A stretch of DNA of 64,000 bases from Trichomonas vaginalis G3 (GCF_026262505.1 NC_067206.1:32813896-32877895), one strand, 5' to 3'; counted from the first letter of the stretch, positions 21,054 to 30,111 are shown. Translations and numbers: made by a program. The notes: a model not told the origin generated them from the sequence alone.

Positions 21054-23225
21054 TTAATCATCGTCATTATCTGTTCCGATGATTCTTGAATTGAAGTGTG
21101 ACTTCCTTCGTGACAACATGTTTCGAAATGGAGATCCTGGGGAGTCGTAATCAAATGAAGATCGTCCTCTTTTCTGTTGTGGTGTAGAAGGTCGTTGTTT
21201 CTTATCGGCTGGAGACTTAAGATGTTCGTACTTCTTCGCAAGTTCTTCGTTAGCTTTGGAAAGCTGTTGGACTGAAACTGATTGAAATGTTTCTATGTTT
21301 TCATCGTTGACAACAACTGAGCCGCTGTCTTGCATGTCTTCAAGGATGTCGCCGTCATCGTCCTCCTTGAATGAATATCGCTGCTCGAAGTATTGTGTGT
21401 CCGCTGGGTTAGCAAGTTCTGGTTTGAATGGTGGTTCATCGTTAGATGTGTCGTGGCCTTTCAACCATGGATGGTTTGTGATTTCTTCAAATGATTTAGA
21501 TCCTAATCTGTTCTTCGGATCGATGGTCAATAGTCTTCGGATGAAATCTTCTATCTCTGGTTGCAAATCCATGTCCGTGAAGTCGATCTTCCCTCTCAGG
21601 ATGTTAGTGTGTGTCTCTGTCTCTGTTTCACCGTGGAATGGTGGTTCACCACATAACAACTCGTAAATGATAACACCCAGTGACCAATAGTCTGCGGTGA
21701 ATGTATGTGGCTGGTTGAGAAGGATTTCTGGTGCGATGTAGTCTGGTGTTCCAACTAAACTAGCGGCTGTGTTCAGTGATGGATCTTCGACTGGTGCCTG
21801 TGAGTTCTTGTCTGTGTTGTTTTGACGACCAACAACACCAAGATGAGATAATCCGAAGTCTGTAAGTTTCAAAAGACCATCTGCACCAATCAAGATGTTG
21901 TCTGGTTTAAGATCTCTATGGATGATGCCACTCTTGTGCAGAGTGTGAAGAGCGGATAGTATTTGTAATGCGTAGATTCGTGTGTTCTCTTCATCAAGGC
22001 ATCCGACATTTTGTAACAATGAATACAAGTCACCGCCTGGAAGATATTCCATGACAAGGTATAAGTTATGGTGACCGATTATAGAATAATAGAACTTGAC
22101 GATGTATGGATTAGAAAATTGTAATAAAATATCTTTTTCGGCTAAAACACGCTTGAACTGGTTCTTCTGCTCGCATTCTTTCCTCTTAAGGACTTTGATC
22201 GCGTATAGATCACCTGTTTTCTTCTTCTGTGCAAGGAAAACACGTGCATATGCGCCGGATGAAATTCGCTTAAGGAAATTGAAGTCTGAAATAGATGCAG
22301 ACGTAATGTATGGTGATGATGAGCTTCCTGATACTCTAGTCTGTTGAAGAACTGCACCTGCTGTTTGAAGTGCAACACAATGACGAATCTTTTCTTTGAC
22401 TAAGTCACCTGAGACTTTAGTGTAGTCCATGAATTCGATACGTTCTGGAAGTGAGTATATGTTGTACTGGATTTGTTCAAGTTCATCAAATGAATCGATT
22501 AAGTCTGCTTGAACGTTCAAAGCGCGTTCCATGAGGAAGTAAAGATGTAGTATAGGTAGTACTAGTGCGATATATTCTTCTGGATCACCTGGCCATGAAA
22601 GATCAAGATAGGTGTTAGCAATTCCATCCATATTCGCTTTGATCGCATCATTAGCCTGTGTTAAATGACCTTCTGTTTGATATGCCTTCAAGCATGATTG
22701 TGTATGTTCTTCGATCATGTCAATTGGAACTAATTCGTCACAAATTCTGCAGACAAAGCATTGTGTCTGTTCAGGTTTCTCGGCAAGAAGCGATTCTTGT
22801 TCTGTGTCTTGAATGTCTGTATTGCCTGTGTCTTGTGAAGGGTTGATAATAAGTAAAGATGAAAGTCGGAGAAATGAGAAAGCCGATGTCATTACCATAG
22901 TGCATACCTTTTCTGCAAATGGAGGTATGTCTGATTGTTCTAATAATTGTCGAATTTTGCTGATTACCTCTGTAGACACATGAAATACGTCTTTCATGTG
23001 TGTGTTAAGTATATCGGAGATATAAGTGAGGATTGCTGAGTATATCTGCTTGTCTTTTTCTGAAACATTGGTTGTATTTTTAAGAACCATTTCTCGAATC
23101 GAAGTTAAAACAGTGTTTTGGGCTTTCAAGAATAGGAAACCTCGCTTGTACGTCCCATTCCTCTTCGACGAGTTGAAGAATGTCGAAGTTCCACGCCTTT
23201 TTGGACGTTTGAGCGAATGCATCAT
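21054..23225 (-). CDS. AGC-family protein kinase, IRE/RIM15/MAST-like, complete copy
   Basis: A 723-residue kinase. An in-frame TAG just upstream fixes the start at the first ATG (23225). The N-terminus is basic. A C2HC zinc finger (Cys159, Cys162, His174, Cys178; CRICDELV...HTQSC) precedes the kinase, as in plant IRE and fungal RIM15 kinases. The kinase domain spans about 314-588: GAYARV loop, Lys344, HRDLKPDN 436-443, DFG 456-458, activation segment SLVGTPDYIAPE, then an AGC tail and a Ser/Arg-rich end (PQQKRGRSSF, SRRKS). It phosphorylates Ser/Thr; RIM15/IRE/Greatwall relatives act in nutrient, growth and cell-cycle control. This is the only copy with its own 5' end. Confidence 0.9.
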   Translation of the reverse strand: MMHSLKRPKRRGTSTFFNSSKRNGTYKRGFLFLKAQNTVLTSIREMVLKNTTNVSEKDKQIYSAILTYISDILNTHMKDVFHVSTEVISKIRQLLEQSDIPPFAEKVCTMVMTSAFSFLRLSSLLIINPSQDTGNTDIQDTEQESLLAEKPEQTQCFVCRICDELVPIDMIEEHTQSCLKAYQTEGHLTQANDAIKANMDGIANTYLDLSWPGDPEEYIALVLPILHLYFLMERALNVQADLIDSFDELEQIQYNIYSLPERIEFMDYTKVSGDLVKEKIRHCVALQTAGAVLQQTRVSGSSSSPYITSASISDFNFLKRISSGAYARVFLAQKKKTGDLYAIKVLKRKECEQKNQFKRVLAEKDILLQFSNPYIVKFYYSIIGHHNLYLVMEYLPGGDLYSLLQNVGCLDEENTRIYALQILSALHTLHKSGIIHRDLKPDNILIGADGLLKLTDFGLSHLGVVGRQNNTDKNSQAPVEDPSLNTAASLVGTPDYIAPEILLNQPHTFTADYWSLGVIIYELLCGEPPFHGETETETHTNILRGKIDFTDMDLQPEIEDFIRRLLTIDPKNRLGSKSFEEITNHPWLKGHDTSNDEPPFKPELANPADTQYFEQRYSFKEDDDGDILEDMQDSGSVVVNDENIETFQSVSVQQLSKANEELAKKYEHLKSPADKKQRPSTPQQKRGRSSFDYDSPGSPFRNMLSRRKSHFNSRIIGTDNDDD

Positions 23226-23562
23226 CGAATTCTAAAACGTGCGCTAGAAAAAAAAATTATTTATTCTGTTTAGAAGATTTTTAAGATTAAAAAAAAAGGT
23301 AGTGGGGCTTCCAGGCGCGTTGCGCCCTCTAGCCCTGAAGATGTTTAGTATAAATGAAGTTTATATTCGGAGGGCTTCCAGGCGCGTTGCGCCCTCTAGC
23401 CCCGAAGATGTTTAGTATAAATGAAGTTTTTATTCGGAAAATTGTTAGTCTTCTGGGTCGAAAACATTATATAATGTGTCGCGTTTCACAAATTATATAT
23501 GTTTTCATGTTTTGTCACTTTTCTATCACTTTTCGGGTAAAAACATTTTTATTATTATATAT
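23226..23562. other. Junction between host DNA and Polinton-like element E1
   Basis: Starts with an A-rich tract upstream of the kinase, then two GC-rich tandem repeats (23305-23438) and an A+T-rich leader of the methyltransferase. The true element end lies somewhere here; no terminal inverted repeat could be matched by eye to the right side near 42.9 kb. Confidence 0.4.
23305..23438. repeat. Two tandem 67 bp repeats with a GC-rich triloop hairpin
   Basis: Units at 23305-23371 and 23372-23438 are nearly identical. Each contains GGCGC-GTT-GCGCC (23314-23326 and 23381-23393), a perfect 5 bp stem with a three-base loop, followed by CTCTAGCCC and an A+T-rich tail. Composition is strikingly unlike the surroundings. 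Confidence 0.85.
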
Positions 23563-23691
23563 AAATGAATTTTACAAAACCACCGTTACCGTTCTTTGGA
23601 AATAAGAGTAGATGTAAAGATATTATATTGAGAGAACTTAAGAAACTACCGAATGGTCTAACATTTGTAGATTTGTTCGGTGGATGTTTCG
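23563..23691 (+). pseudogene. D12-class DNA adenine methyltransferase, part left of a nested MITE
   Basis: The N-terminal region starts MNFTKPPLPFFGNKSR and includes FVDLFGG, the AdoMet-binding block of Dam-like (D12) N6-adenine methyltransferases. A 670 bp MITE at a TA site interrupts the gene. Such enzymes in Polintons and large DNA viruses probably mark element DNA. Left as a separate part of E1. Confidence 0.75.
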
Positions 23692-23693
23692 TA

Positions 23694-24363
23694 CCGAAAT
23701 GGCTAACAAAAAGTGACAGAAAACCTTAAATTGCGCGGCAATTTTAATTAAAAAAATAAACATGAATTTTTGTGATTGATATTATGCATTTTATTTATAT
23801 TATATAAGATTTAAATTTAGGGGAAAAATTGGAAAAAAAAATAAGATTGGAAGTATTTAGGTAAGAAGGAAAGGGCAAGAGATATATAGTGTACCTATAT
23901 ACCTCTTGCCCTTTCATTCTAAGTAGAAATGGGAGAAACTTTGTCCGCATCATAAGTTATGCGGACAAAGTTTCTCCCATTTCTAATGGGAATTGTAGGC
24001 TATGAGGCACTGATATATAATCAGTACCTCATAGCCTACAATTCCCTTTATTAGACTTCCAAACTTTGAGTTAATGTCTTGACATTAACTCAAAGTTTGG
24101 AAAACTTCACGTAAGAATCAATCGTCAAAATCTCGATTGCAGTTATATTCATTGTGTTAAATTTGATTTATTTTGAAATTTTTATAAATTAAATTTTATA
24201 TAACATAAAGCGTTATGAATTAGTATTTCCATATGAATTTTATCTCGAAAATAGTAATTCTGTACAGTTATATTTCGGTTAAATAAATATATCTAAATAG
24301 AAAGAATCAGAAAAATCAAATTATTGGCGCCAAAAATGTCACTTTTTTGGTGAGCCATTTCGG
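23694..24363. mobile_element. MITE (670 bp) at a TA target, nested in E1, filled with hairpins
   Basis: Inverted ends of about 24 bp: CCGAAATGGCTAACAAAAAG on the left and the complement of CTTTTTTGGTGAGCCATTTC on the right, with TGTCAC following inside. A TA lies on each side (23692-23693, 24364-24365), as for Tc1/mariner-type insertions. No coding potential. The middle third is a run of four large hairpins, annotated separately. The ends differ from those of the mariner at 25265, so it depends on another transposase. Confidence 0.85.
23869..24102. other. Cluster of four consecutive near-perfect hairpins
   Basis: H1 23869-23915 (stem starts GAAAGGGCAAGAG, one mismatch). H2 23924-23985 (27 bp perfect stem, 8-base loop CATAAGTT). 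H3 23988-24046 (20 bp stem, one mismatch, 6 more pairs, loop ATATA). H4 24057-24102 (22 bp perfect stem, 2-base loop). Spacers are 8, 2 and 10 bases. The four stems have unrelated sequences, so they are not copies of one another. Sizes of 46-62 nt would suit small-RNA precursors or replication hairpins; function unknown. Confidence 0.9.
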
Positions 24364-24365
24364 TA

Positions 24366-24923
24366 TGAGATAAGATGGAACGTATACCATTAGATAAGAA
24401 AAATATTGTGAGAGAGGTTTTGAAAAAAGCAGAATATATAGACTGGGATAGTATATCTGCTAGACTATTATATAGTGGTTCTATAAGAGTTCATGACATT
24501 GAAACACTTATGTCAAAAGTTTTATATCTTAACTATACAAATGTTTTCAAAGAGAACATAGAAAAATATATTGAGGGTATAGAGTTTGTGAGATGTCATT
24601 GGACAGAGTTGTATGAAAAATATAAAGACAAGGAAAATGTTTTCTTTATAGTGGACCCGCCGTTCTATAACACATGGGATTTTCAATACCAAGTAGACTG
24701 GACTTTGAGAGACTCTTTAGAAACTTTAGACGTTATACATAACCATCCATGCTTTTACTTTACATCCGATAAAAGTGGTTTGGAAACCGTTATGAGATGG
24801 TTAGAGGACATACATGACTATGAGTTTAGATATGACAAGATAGAATATGAGAGAGGTCCTATAAACCGGAGAAAGTGTCACAATAAAGAAATTTTATTAG
24901 TAAGTAAATGTGGTTTGAAATAG
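24366..24923 (+). pseudogene. D12-class DNA adenine methyltransferase, part right of the nested MITE
   Basis: Contains the catalytic DPPFYNTW motif (N6-adenine methyltransferase DPPY type) about residue 94 of the 182-codon frame opening at 24375, followed by the C-terminal region (CFYFTSDKSG, NKEILLVSK). Lies on the same strand as the part at 23563-23691. Confidence 0.75.
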
Positions 24924-25039
24924 GACTACTTGTTTTAGGTTTTTTCCATTGTGTCATTTATTTATTTGAGGTGGCAGAAAAGTACAGAGAATATGAAGAT
25001 GAACCAATGCCTGCAAATGTTCAGCATATGTACTCGTAA
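24908..25039 (+). CDS. Small single-span membrane protein
   Basis: Forty-three codons starting MWFEIGLLVLGFFHCVIYLF, a clear hydrophobic span right at the N-terminus, then a charged tail ending in Tyr-Ser. The start overlaps the methyltransferase end by 16 bases, as expected in this compact element. Function unknown; small membrane proteins in virus-like elements may act in lysis or membrane remodelling, an inference only. Confidence 0.5.
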   Translation: MWFEIGLLVLGFFHCVIYLFEVAEKYREYEDEPMPANVQHMYS

Positions 25040-25062
25040 GAGATATTTTTATCTAATATTAA

Positions 25063-25264
25063 ATGGACGCACAGAACTTAGCGAATGCACAGCAACCTGG
25101 ACAACCAAACCCAGAGAATATTCCAAATGAAGTTAGAATACAAACTGCAATGGCAAACTATGGTCAAGTGCCAACAGATGTACAAATGCAAACTGCCATG
25201 TCAAATGACGCTGCGTTAGGTTTGCCACCATGGTATGCAAATATGAGATGGAAAGAGTTTTATA
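25063..25264 (+). pseudogene. Gln/Asn/Pro-rich small E1 protein, part left of the mariner
   Basis: Begins MDAQNLANAQQPGQPNPENI, with a repeated short segment (EVRIQTAMANYGQVP, DVQMQTAMSND), preceded by the A+T-rich leader ATCTAATATTAA common to E1 genes. A mariner inserted at a TA separates it from coding-looking sequence at 26570-26730. No known family. Confidence 0.55.
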
Positions 25265-26567
25265 TAGGGTGTCCAAAGGTGTGTTTAGCACAAACCTGAA
25301 TACTGCGAATAGAAATAAACAAGTTACATATATATAAAGTTTATTTAAATATAATCACCATTGGATTCAATCACGCGTTCGCAGCGATCGATCCAGGCTT
25401 CAAAGACACGCTTTAAATCATCATAAGAAAATTGCTCAAATTGCTCTCTTACAAAATTTTCAAGATCATCTGGACTCGCGAATTCGCGTCCTTCAGCTCT
25501 CTTTTTTAGCGTGCCGAATAAATAAAAGTCAGAGGGTGCAATATCAGGTGAATAAATTGGGTTTGGAACAACTTTGACATTGTTTTCCACCAAGTAATTC
25601 ATTACCTTATGACTTTTGTGAACTCTTGAATTATCAAAATGAATTGCAAACTTTTGTTTTTGTTGTTTGGATTTCTCAAACTCATCAGAATTGATAATTT
25701 GAGTAAGAACATTGTCAATTAGATACTGAGCATTCATCGTATTAGGTTTTTGAAGAATATCAATTGCGATGATGTCATTCACGCCCCAAAAAACCGACAA
25801 CATCATCATTGGTGTGTCAATTTTTTTCTTCGGGAATGTTTGCGGATTTTCATCCTTCGGGATCCACATGATTTTGGCTTCTGTTGCATATTGAAACCAA
25901 GACTCGTCCCCTGTTACTAAAAAGCGAAACTTCTTGGATTGATACGCACGCAATATAGAGAGGAGCTCTTTCGAAGATTGGACTCTAGATTTTTTTTGAA
26001 CTGAATTAAGGTTGTGCGGAACCCAACGTGTATACGCTAGTTTGTAGTTCAAATAATTGTGCAGATAATAACTGACTGTTGTACGTGGTATCTTTGTCAT
26101 CTCCTCTATCCTTCTGAGTGATGCTCTTGGGTCTTCATCTAGCACTTGAAGAATTGCTTTGATTTTTCTTTGATCCGGCGATTTTTTGTCAATTTTTATG
26201 ATGGGCGCCTTTTTGTTCATGAAGTGATACATCCTAACATGATACGTTACAGTGGAATAGCTAGGAGCATCCATACCGAAGCATTTTACCAATGTCTCGT
26301 AGATTTTTTACAGTCTTTGCATTTTTTTGCAAGAGCGAGGATGTTTTCTTTATGATTCATTAAAAAAATGAAAAAAATCCCGCCAAAATTTCCCGCGAAA
26401 CCGCCTCTTGTCTCAAAATTCATTTTATATCCCGGCATGGCGCCAAAATACAACATACTCATCATATACATATATTCATATTTTTTATTATATATTTATA
26501 ATCAGCATATATCTCCTTTAATAGTCTCATATAGAGCGCTGTGCTAAACGCACCTTTGGACACCCTA
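25265..26567 (-). mobile_element. Tc1/mariner element (1303 bp) nested in E1
   Basis: Inverted ends of about 28 bp start TAGGGTGTCCAAAGGTG and continue TTTAGCACA, with one clear mismatch (GTGTGT against GTGCGT). Both sides carry the TA target (25263-25264, 26568-26569). Size and transposase are those of the mariner superfamily. The ends are well conserved, so the insertion is recent. The position of TA next to TATA makes the exact end uncertain by two bases. Confidence 0.92.
25345..26292 (-). CDS. Mariner transposase with D,D34D core; N-terminal region frameshifted
   Basis: A 315-codon frame opening at TTG; the first ATG is six codons later. Catalytic Asp in TGDESW, Asp in IHFDNSR and Asp in YSPDIAPSDF are spaced as D34D, the mariner hallmark. 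The second helix-turn-helix (ASLRRIEEMTKIPRTTVSYY) is present. The first one starts at ATG 26355 in another frame (MNHKENILALAKKCKDCKKS) and the frames cross in the T-runs near 26300. So the catalytic domain looks whole while full-length translation needs a frame change; the copy is probably inactive. Confidence 0.9.
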   Translation of the reverse strand: MVKCFGMDAPSYSTVTYHVRMYHFMNKKAPIIKIDKKSPDQRKIKAILQVLDEDPRASLRRIEEMTKIPRTTVSYYLHNYLNYKLAYTRWVPHNLNSVQKKSRVQSSKELLSILRAYQSKKFRFLVTGDESWFQYATEAKIMWIPKDENPQTFPKKKIDTPMMMLSVFWGVNDIIAIDILQKPNTMNAQYLIDNVLTQIINSDEFEKSKQQKQKFAIHFDNSRVHKSHKVMNYLVENNVKVVPNPIYSPDIAPSDFYLFGTLKKRAEGREFASPDDLENFVREQFEQFSYDDLKRVFEAWIDRCERVIESNGDYI

Positions 26568-26569
26568 TA

Positions 26570-26730
26570 CAAACCCTGAAGTGGGATATAAACAGCTTTA
26601 TGCAGATGACGCGAACACAGGAGTTGACCCAGAATATGTTTTCTACCAGAGGAGAAACAGAATGTATGAGCTCCAGTTAAAGAATGCTATGGAACTCAAC
26701 AGGAAACGTAAGAGACTAGACGGATATTAG
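26570..26730 (+). pseudogene. Small E1 protein, part right of the mariner
   Basis: Coding-looking sequence with Tyr/Asp-rich then Lys/Arg-rich composition ending KRKRLDGY before a TAG, on the same strand as 25063-25264. Kept separate from the left part. Confidence 0.45.
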
Positions 26731-26748
26731 ATTTTTACATATAGTAAA

Positions 26749-26989
26749 ATGGGTTTCTTCAGTAGTATTGGAAACTTCTTCAGAAGAGTTGGAAGAGGTA
26801 TATGGAATGGAATAAAATCTGTCGGAAGAGGAGTATGGAACGGTGTCAAAAATATTGGTAAAAGAGTAGGTCAGTTTGTTGGTATTATACCTAAGACCTG
26901 AACCAGAAAAACAAGCTCCTGTTATACAACAGCCTGAACCCGCACCACAGTCTAGTTGGCAACCAAATCCAACACCTCAACCGTATTAA
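26749..26989 (+). pseudogene. Amphipathic Gly/Trp/Arg-rich small E1 protein, broken
   Basis: Starts MGFFSSIGNFFRRVGRGIWN and repeats the GRGIWNG/GRGVWNG theme, a strongly amphipathic membrane-active type like adenovirus pVI or Polinton PX-class proteins. The 3' part is Pro/Gln-rich. It does not read through as one frame. Related in style to 30112-30513 and 41689-42213. Confidence 0.5.
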
Positions 26990-26993
26990 AAAA

Positions 26994-27842
26994 TTATATT
27001 TTTATCGTTCGATAGTAGTTGTATATGAAACTAAGTTCTAAGTAAAACGCATGGTATAATGGAATTATTCTTTTTCTTCCATCTGTAGTAAACCATACTT
27101 GAAAGTCTGAAATACTTCCACTTGGTGGTTCGTATAACTTTGTAGGTTTTTCGTAAAAGTCATTTGCCAAGCATAAAAAAGAGTTTTGGGCGCCAGAAAA
27201 TGAAGCATGAACAATAATAGCATCTGGGTCGAAAATATTTTCATATGTTCCATTAGGGTTTTCGACTTCATAATAGTCCGGGTGTACTGGATATTCTGCA
27301 GGCTGATTTAACATCCTCATAAATCTATACCATGCCAAGTTGTTATATTTTGTAGAAATATAAACGTTTTCTCCAAGGTCTTCTATTTTATTGATTTTAA
27401 CAGTTGCATTTTTCCTGTCATAAATAATATCGAGATGGTATTCTCCTTCGTCAATGTTATACTGGTTTGCATATTCGATATAGATATCGTTTATTTTTTC
27501 TTGAAAAGCTTGAAGAGTTGTTTCTAAATTTATAAGCAAACTAACTTGTAAAAGTTTTCCCTGTTCAAATTTCTCATACATACGTTTTTCTTTGTTATAG
27601 TATCGAACTTCAAAACCGACCGTAAATGGGAAACCATGTATGGCTTCTGAAATGAACTTCATTCTACGAAAGCCAATAGCTTTTGTGACGGATGGGTCTC
27701 TTAACCATCTTAATGGGTAGTCAAAACGATAGCCTTCATGCTTTACGGTATCTGTCTCAAACTTTTGACCGACATTAGTAAAAAGTTCATCTAATGGTTT
27801 AGTTGTAGCAACTCTAGAATTTTCTTTTTCTATTGGAAGCAT
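26994..27842 (-). CDS. Related ~285-residue E1 protein A (possible jelly-roll structural protein)
   Basis: A 282-residue protein with no recognised family name. It aligns with 33622-34482 and 40582-41463: YRFDYPLRWL, KAIGFRRMKF, then a C-terminal block NSFLCLANDFYE and FQVWFTTDGRKRIIPLY. The C-terminal pattern of alternating hydrophobic residues and TTDG turn recalls the end of the penton-like protein at 37585, so a jelly-roll capsid or vertex role is an inference. It starts 18 bp from the divergent fibre gene. Looks whole. Confidence 0.6.
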   Translation of the reverse strand: MLPIEKENSRVATTKPLDELFTNVGQKFETDTVKHEGYRFDYPLRWLRDPSVTKAIGFRRMKFISEAIHGFPFTVGFEVRYYNKEKRMYEKFEQGKLLQVSLLINLETTLQAFQEKINDIYIEYANQYNIDEGEYHLDIIYDRKNATVKINKIEDLGENVYISTKYNNLAWYRFMRMLNQPAEYPVHPDYYEVENPNGTYENIFDPDAIIVHASFSGAQNSFLCLANDFYEKPTKLYEPPSGSISDFQVWFTTDGRKRIIPLYHAFYLELSFIYNYYRTIKI

Positions 27843-27860
27843 ATTTTATCTATAATAAAA
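27843..27860. promoter_or_regulatory. 18 bp bidirectional promoter between divergent start codons
   Basis: The whole space between the two ATGs is ATTTTATCTATAATAAAA. Equivalent spacers at 30095, 37568 and 40566 share a TTTTA-pyrimidine-ATA/ATTAAAA plan, so promoter function must sit in these few bases or inside the genes. Confidence 0.6.
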
Positions 27861-29138
27861 ATGTCAAATGAAACAGCATCTATGAGAGAAATACAACACA
27901 ACCGACAACTCATTATGCAAGCTCTAAATAAGAACACAACAAACTTTTCAAACTATTCTAAGATATCTGAGTCATTGAAAGGGGGTGACTTAAAACTGAC
28001 ATTAAACCCTATAACAGATGAGTTTCTATTTCAAGACAATAAGAACAATACTGTCTGTATAAATCCAACAAAAGGAACTTTAAACGAGAAACCTATAAAT
28101 GAACTTCTTTTGAAAGCAGATGTTGACAACAAAGCTGACAAAGAATATGTCATTGAAAAAGTTCAAGAAGAACATGACAGAGTAGATGCAACATATGCAA
28201 CAAAAGAGGATGTTGAAAATAAAGCTGACAAAGAAACTGTAGATATGTTGGCACAAACGGTTTCAAGTCATACCAGAGGTTTAATGGAAGATAGTGTCCA
28301 TTTGCAAAGACTTGACATGGATGTTTCAAATAAAGCCGACAAAAATCATACACATAACATCTCTGACGTAAATGAACTTCAAGAAAAGTTAGATGACAAA
28401 GCTGACAAAGAAACTGTAGATATGTTGGCACAAACGGTTTCAAGTCATGACAGAGCTTTAATGGAAGATGGACAACAGTTGAAAGAGCTTGAGAAAGGTG
28501 TTACAGAGTTAAGGAATACAAAAGCAGACTCGACATGGATAGCTGGATATGTAGATGCAACAAAAGAATATATTTTCGCATGGACAGAAGGAACATATCC
28601 ACAAAAACATCATACACATAACATCTATGACGTAAATGAACTTCAAGAAAAGTTAGATGACATTATGCATCTAAGACAGGAACTCAATGTGCTTAAACAA
28701 ATTTTGCCGAATCTTATTTACCCGGTTGGCTCATTATATGTTTCAATGAACTCTACCAGACCAGAAGTAGTACTTGGTTTTGGAACTTGGACTCAAATAG
28801 TCGACAGGTTTTTGTATTGTGCAAACTCTTCAAAGGAAACAGGTGGAAGTAAAACGATTTCAGGTGAAAATTTACCTGCACACAGTCACTACATAGATTT
28901 AAGTACATCTCAAGCAGGTTGGCATAAGCATAGATATTGGGATTGGTCAGGAATGACAAAAGGTAAAGGATATGATGTTAAAGACGACGTTAAGTTTGCT
29001 ATAAATTGTTACTGGAGTGACACTCAGGGAGAAGGAAACCATACACATTTCGTTTCAGGATATACACAAACAACGGGACAAAGTAAAGAATACATGCCAC
29101 CTTACATGACAGTTTACGCATGGTATAGAATTGCTTAG
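27861..29138 (+). CDS. Fibre protein with phage tail-collar-like C-terminal domain
   Basis: A 425-residue protein. Residues ~80-270 hold heptad-like repeats (NKADKETVDMLAQTVSSH occurs twice; NHTHNI/HHTHNI and DVNELQEKLDD recur), a trimeric coiled-coil stalk pattern. The C-terminal ~150 residues match phage tail fibre/collar proteins: YPVGSLYVSMNSTRPE, GFGTWTQI, LPAHSH and YMPPYMTVYAWYRI, with His-x-His pairs that bind metal in such fibres. Likely the receptor-binding fibre of the virion. Shares its 4 terminal bases with the convergent integrase gene. Looks whole; homologous to 53264-54316. Confidence 0.8.
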   Translation: MSNETASMREIQHNRQLIMQALNKNTTNFSNYSKISESLKGGDLKLTLNPITDEFLFQDNKNNTVCINPTKGTLNEKPINELLLKADVDNKADKEYVIEKVQEEHDRVDATYATKEDVENKADKETVDMLAQTVSSHTRGLMEDSVHLQRLDMDVSNKADKNHTHNISDVNELQEKLDDKADKETVDMLAQTVSSHDRALMEDGQQLKELEKGVTELRNTKADSTWIAGYVDATKEYIFAWTEGTYPQKHHTHNIYDVNELQEKLDDIMHLRQELNVLKQILPNLIYPVGSLYVSMNSTRPEVVLGFGTWTQIVDRFLYCANSSKETGGSKTISGENLPAHSHYIDLSTSQAGWHKHRYWDWSGMTKGKGYDVKDDVKFAINCYWSDTQGEGNHTHFVSGYTQTTGQSKEYMPPYMTVYAWYRIA

Positions 29139-30094
29139 TCGTCATTTTCAACTTCTTTAGCATATTCGTCAGGAGTTGTCTTATATTTGTTAGGAACTGT
29201 CTTTAAAAGTATACCACCTTGAACTTTGACAAGTTTGAAACGAGGTCTGACAATAGTAGTTTTATCTTCTGCTTGCAGTGTGTACATTTTGCCATGTTTG
29301 CCTAAAACTTCATAATATTCTCTTGTATACTTTCTTCTATTTTTACGAACACGAATGTGAGTACCTGTCGGGTTCCCATTGTTGTCATAGTCAATAGTAT
29401 TTTCATATGGGTCGCGTTTAGGTATTTCTATTTTTACTTTGTCACCTTTCTGAAGTTTGAAGCCCGGCATTCTTTCTTGTTTGTCTCTTTTGACTAAATT
29501 ATTAAATATATAGTCTTTCTCTAAGTCAGGGTTGTTTTTCATTTCTTCGGGGGAGTGGTTTCCCAAACCTTTTTGTTTACGGTTATTGTAAATATTTAAA
29601 ACTTGTCTCATCTTTGCCATGGAGAAGTGTCTATACTTGTCGTCATATGACATTTCATTTGCTTCACCACCTTGTGGTTGGTTTAAGTCTCTTAACATTT
29701 TTATACAACCGTCAATGACACCAAGAGCAGAATGGTTTTGGTCGACAATGAAATATTGGTTTACATTTTTTGAACGCAGATAGTTTTTTACATCATCTGA
29801 TTTGAAAGAACTTTCACAGTCAGATGTCAGTTTTGTTGGATGGTATTTGTCAACGAATATTGTCAAAGCAGTTTTCACATCTAAAATATTTCTGGACCAT
29901 AATGGTATGGCTTCACAGTATCTTGTGTTTTGACCAACAAATATTAACCAGTATGGAGGTCCATCTGTTCTAACTCTCGGAATGTTTTCCAAGATATCCA
30001 TAAACCAAGCATTTGGTGTTGAACTAAAGATTTTTATCATGAGTGCTTTCTTTGTCGCTTTAGAAACATAGGGGTCCTTGTTTGGATTCGTCAT
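29135..30094 (-). CDS. Retroviral-type (rve) DDE integrase of E1
   Basis: A 319-residue integrase. The catalytic Asp is in WFMDIL, the second in TSDCESSF, and the third acidic position lies in GVIDGCIKML. A chromo/SH3-like C-terminal part follows (GDKVKIEIPKRD, RKYTREYYEVLGK). It inserts element DNA into the genome with a short target duplication. Tail-to-tail with the fibre gene (4 bp overlap TTAG) and head-to-head with 30112 across 17 bp. Looks whole. Confidence 0.85.
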   Translation of the reverse strand: MTNPNKDPYVSKATKKALMIKIFSSTPNAWFMDILENIPRVRTDGPPYWLIFVGQNTRYCEAIPLWSRNILDVKTALTIFVDKYHPTKLTSDCESSFKSDDVKNYLRSKNVNQYFIVDQNHSALGVIDGCIKMLRDLNQPQGGEANEMSYDDKYRHFSMAKMRQVLNIYNNRKQKGLGNHSPEEMKNNPDLEKDYIFNNLVKRDKQERMPGFKLQKGDKVKIEIPKRDPYENTIDYDNNGNPTGTHIRVRKNRRKYTREYYEVLGKHGKMYTLQAEDKTTIVRPRFKLVKVQGGILLKTVPNKYKTTPDEYAKEVENDD

Positions 30095-30111
30095 TTTTTA
30101 CCCTATAAGAA
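30095..30111. promoter_or_regulatory. 17 bp bidirectional promoter (integrase / 133-residue protein)
   Basis: TTTTTACCCTATAAGAA separates the two ATGs. The sequence is T-rich on one side and A-rich on the other, so both directions show TTTTTA-like then TATAA-like blocks. Confidence 0.6.

Larger units (their letters stand above)
17849..22997. repeat. Tandem duplicon, copy 3 (continues into the complete kinase)
   Basis: Right copy, 5149 bp. It starts with the same MATE-remnant junction as copy 2, which shows that the first duplication made one junction and a later unequal exchange copied it. At 22997 the sequence continues into the native kinase 5' end rather than into MATE. Confidence 0.9.

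Noticed and set aside
29135-30094. LTR retrotransposon integrase
   Set aside because: No reverse transcriptase, protease or LTR nearby; neighbours are Polinton genes.
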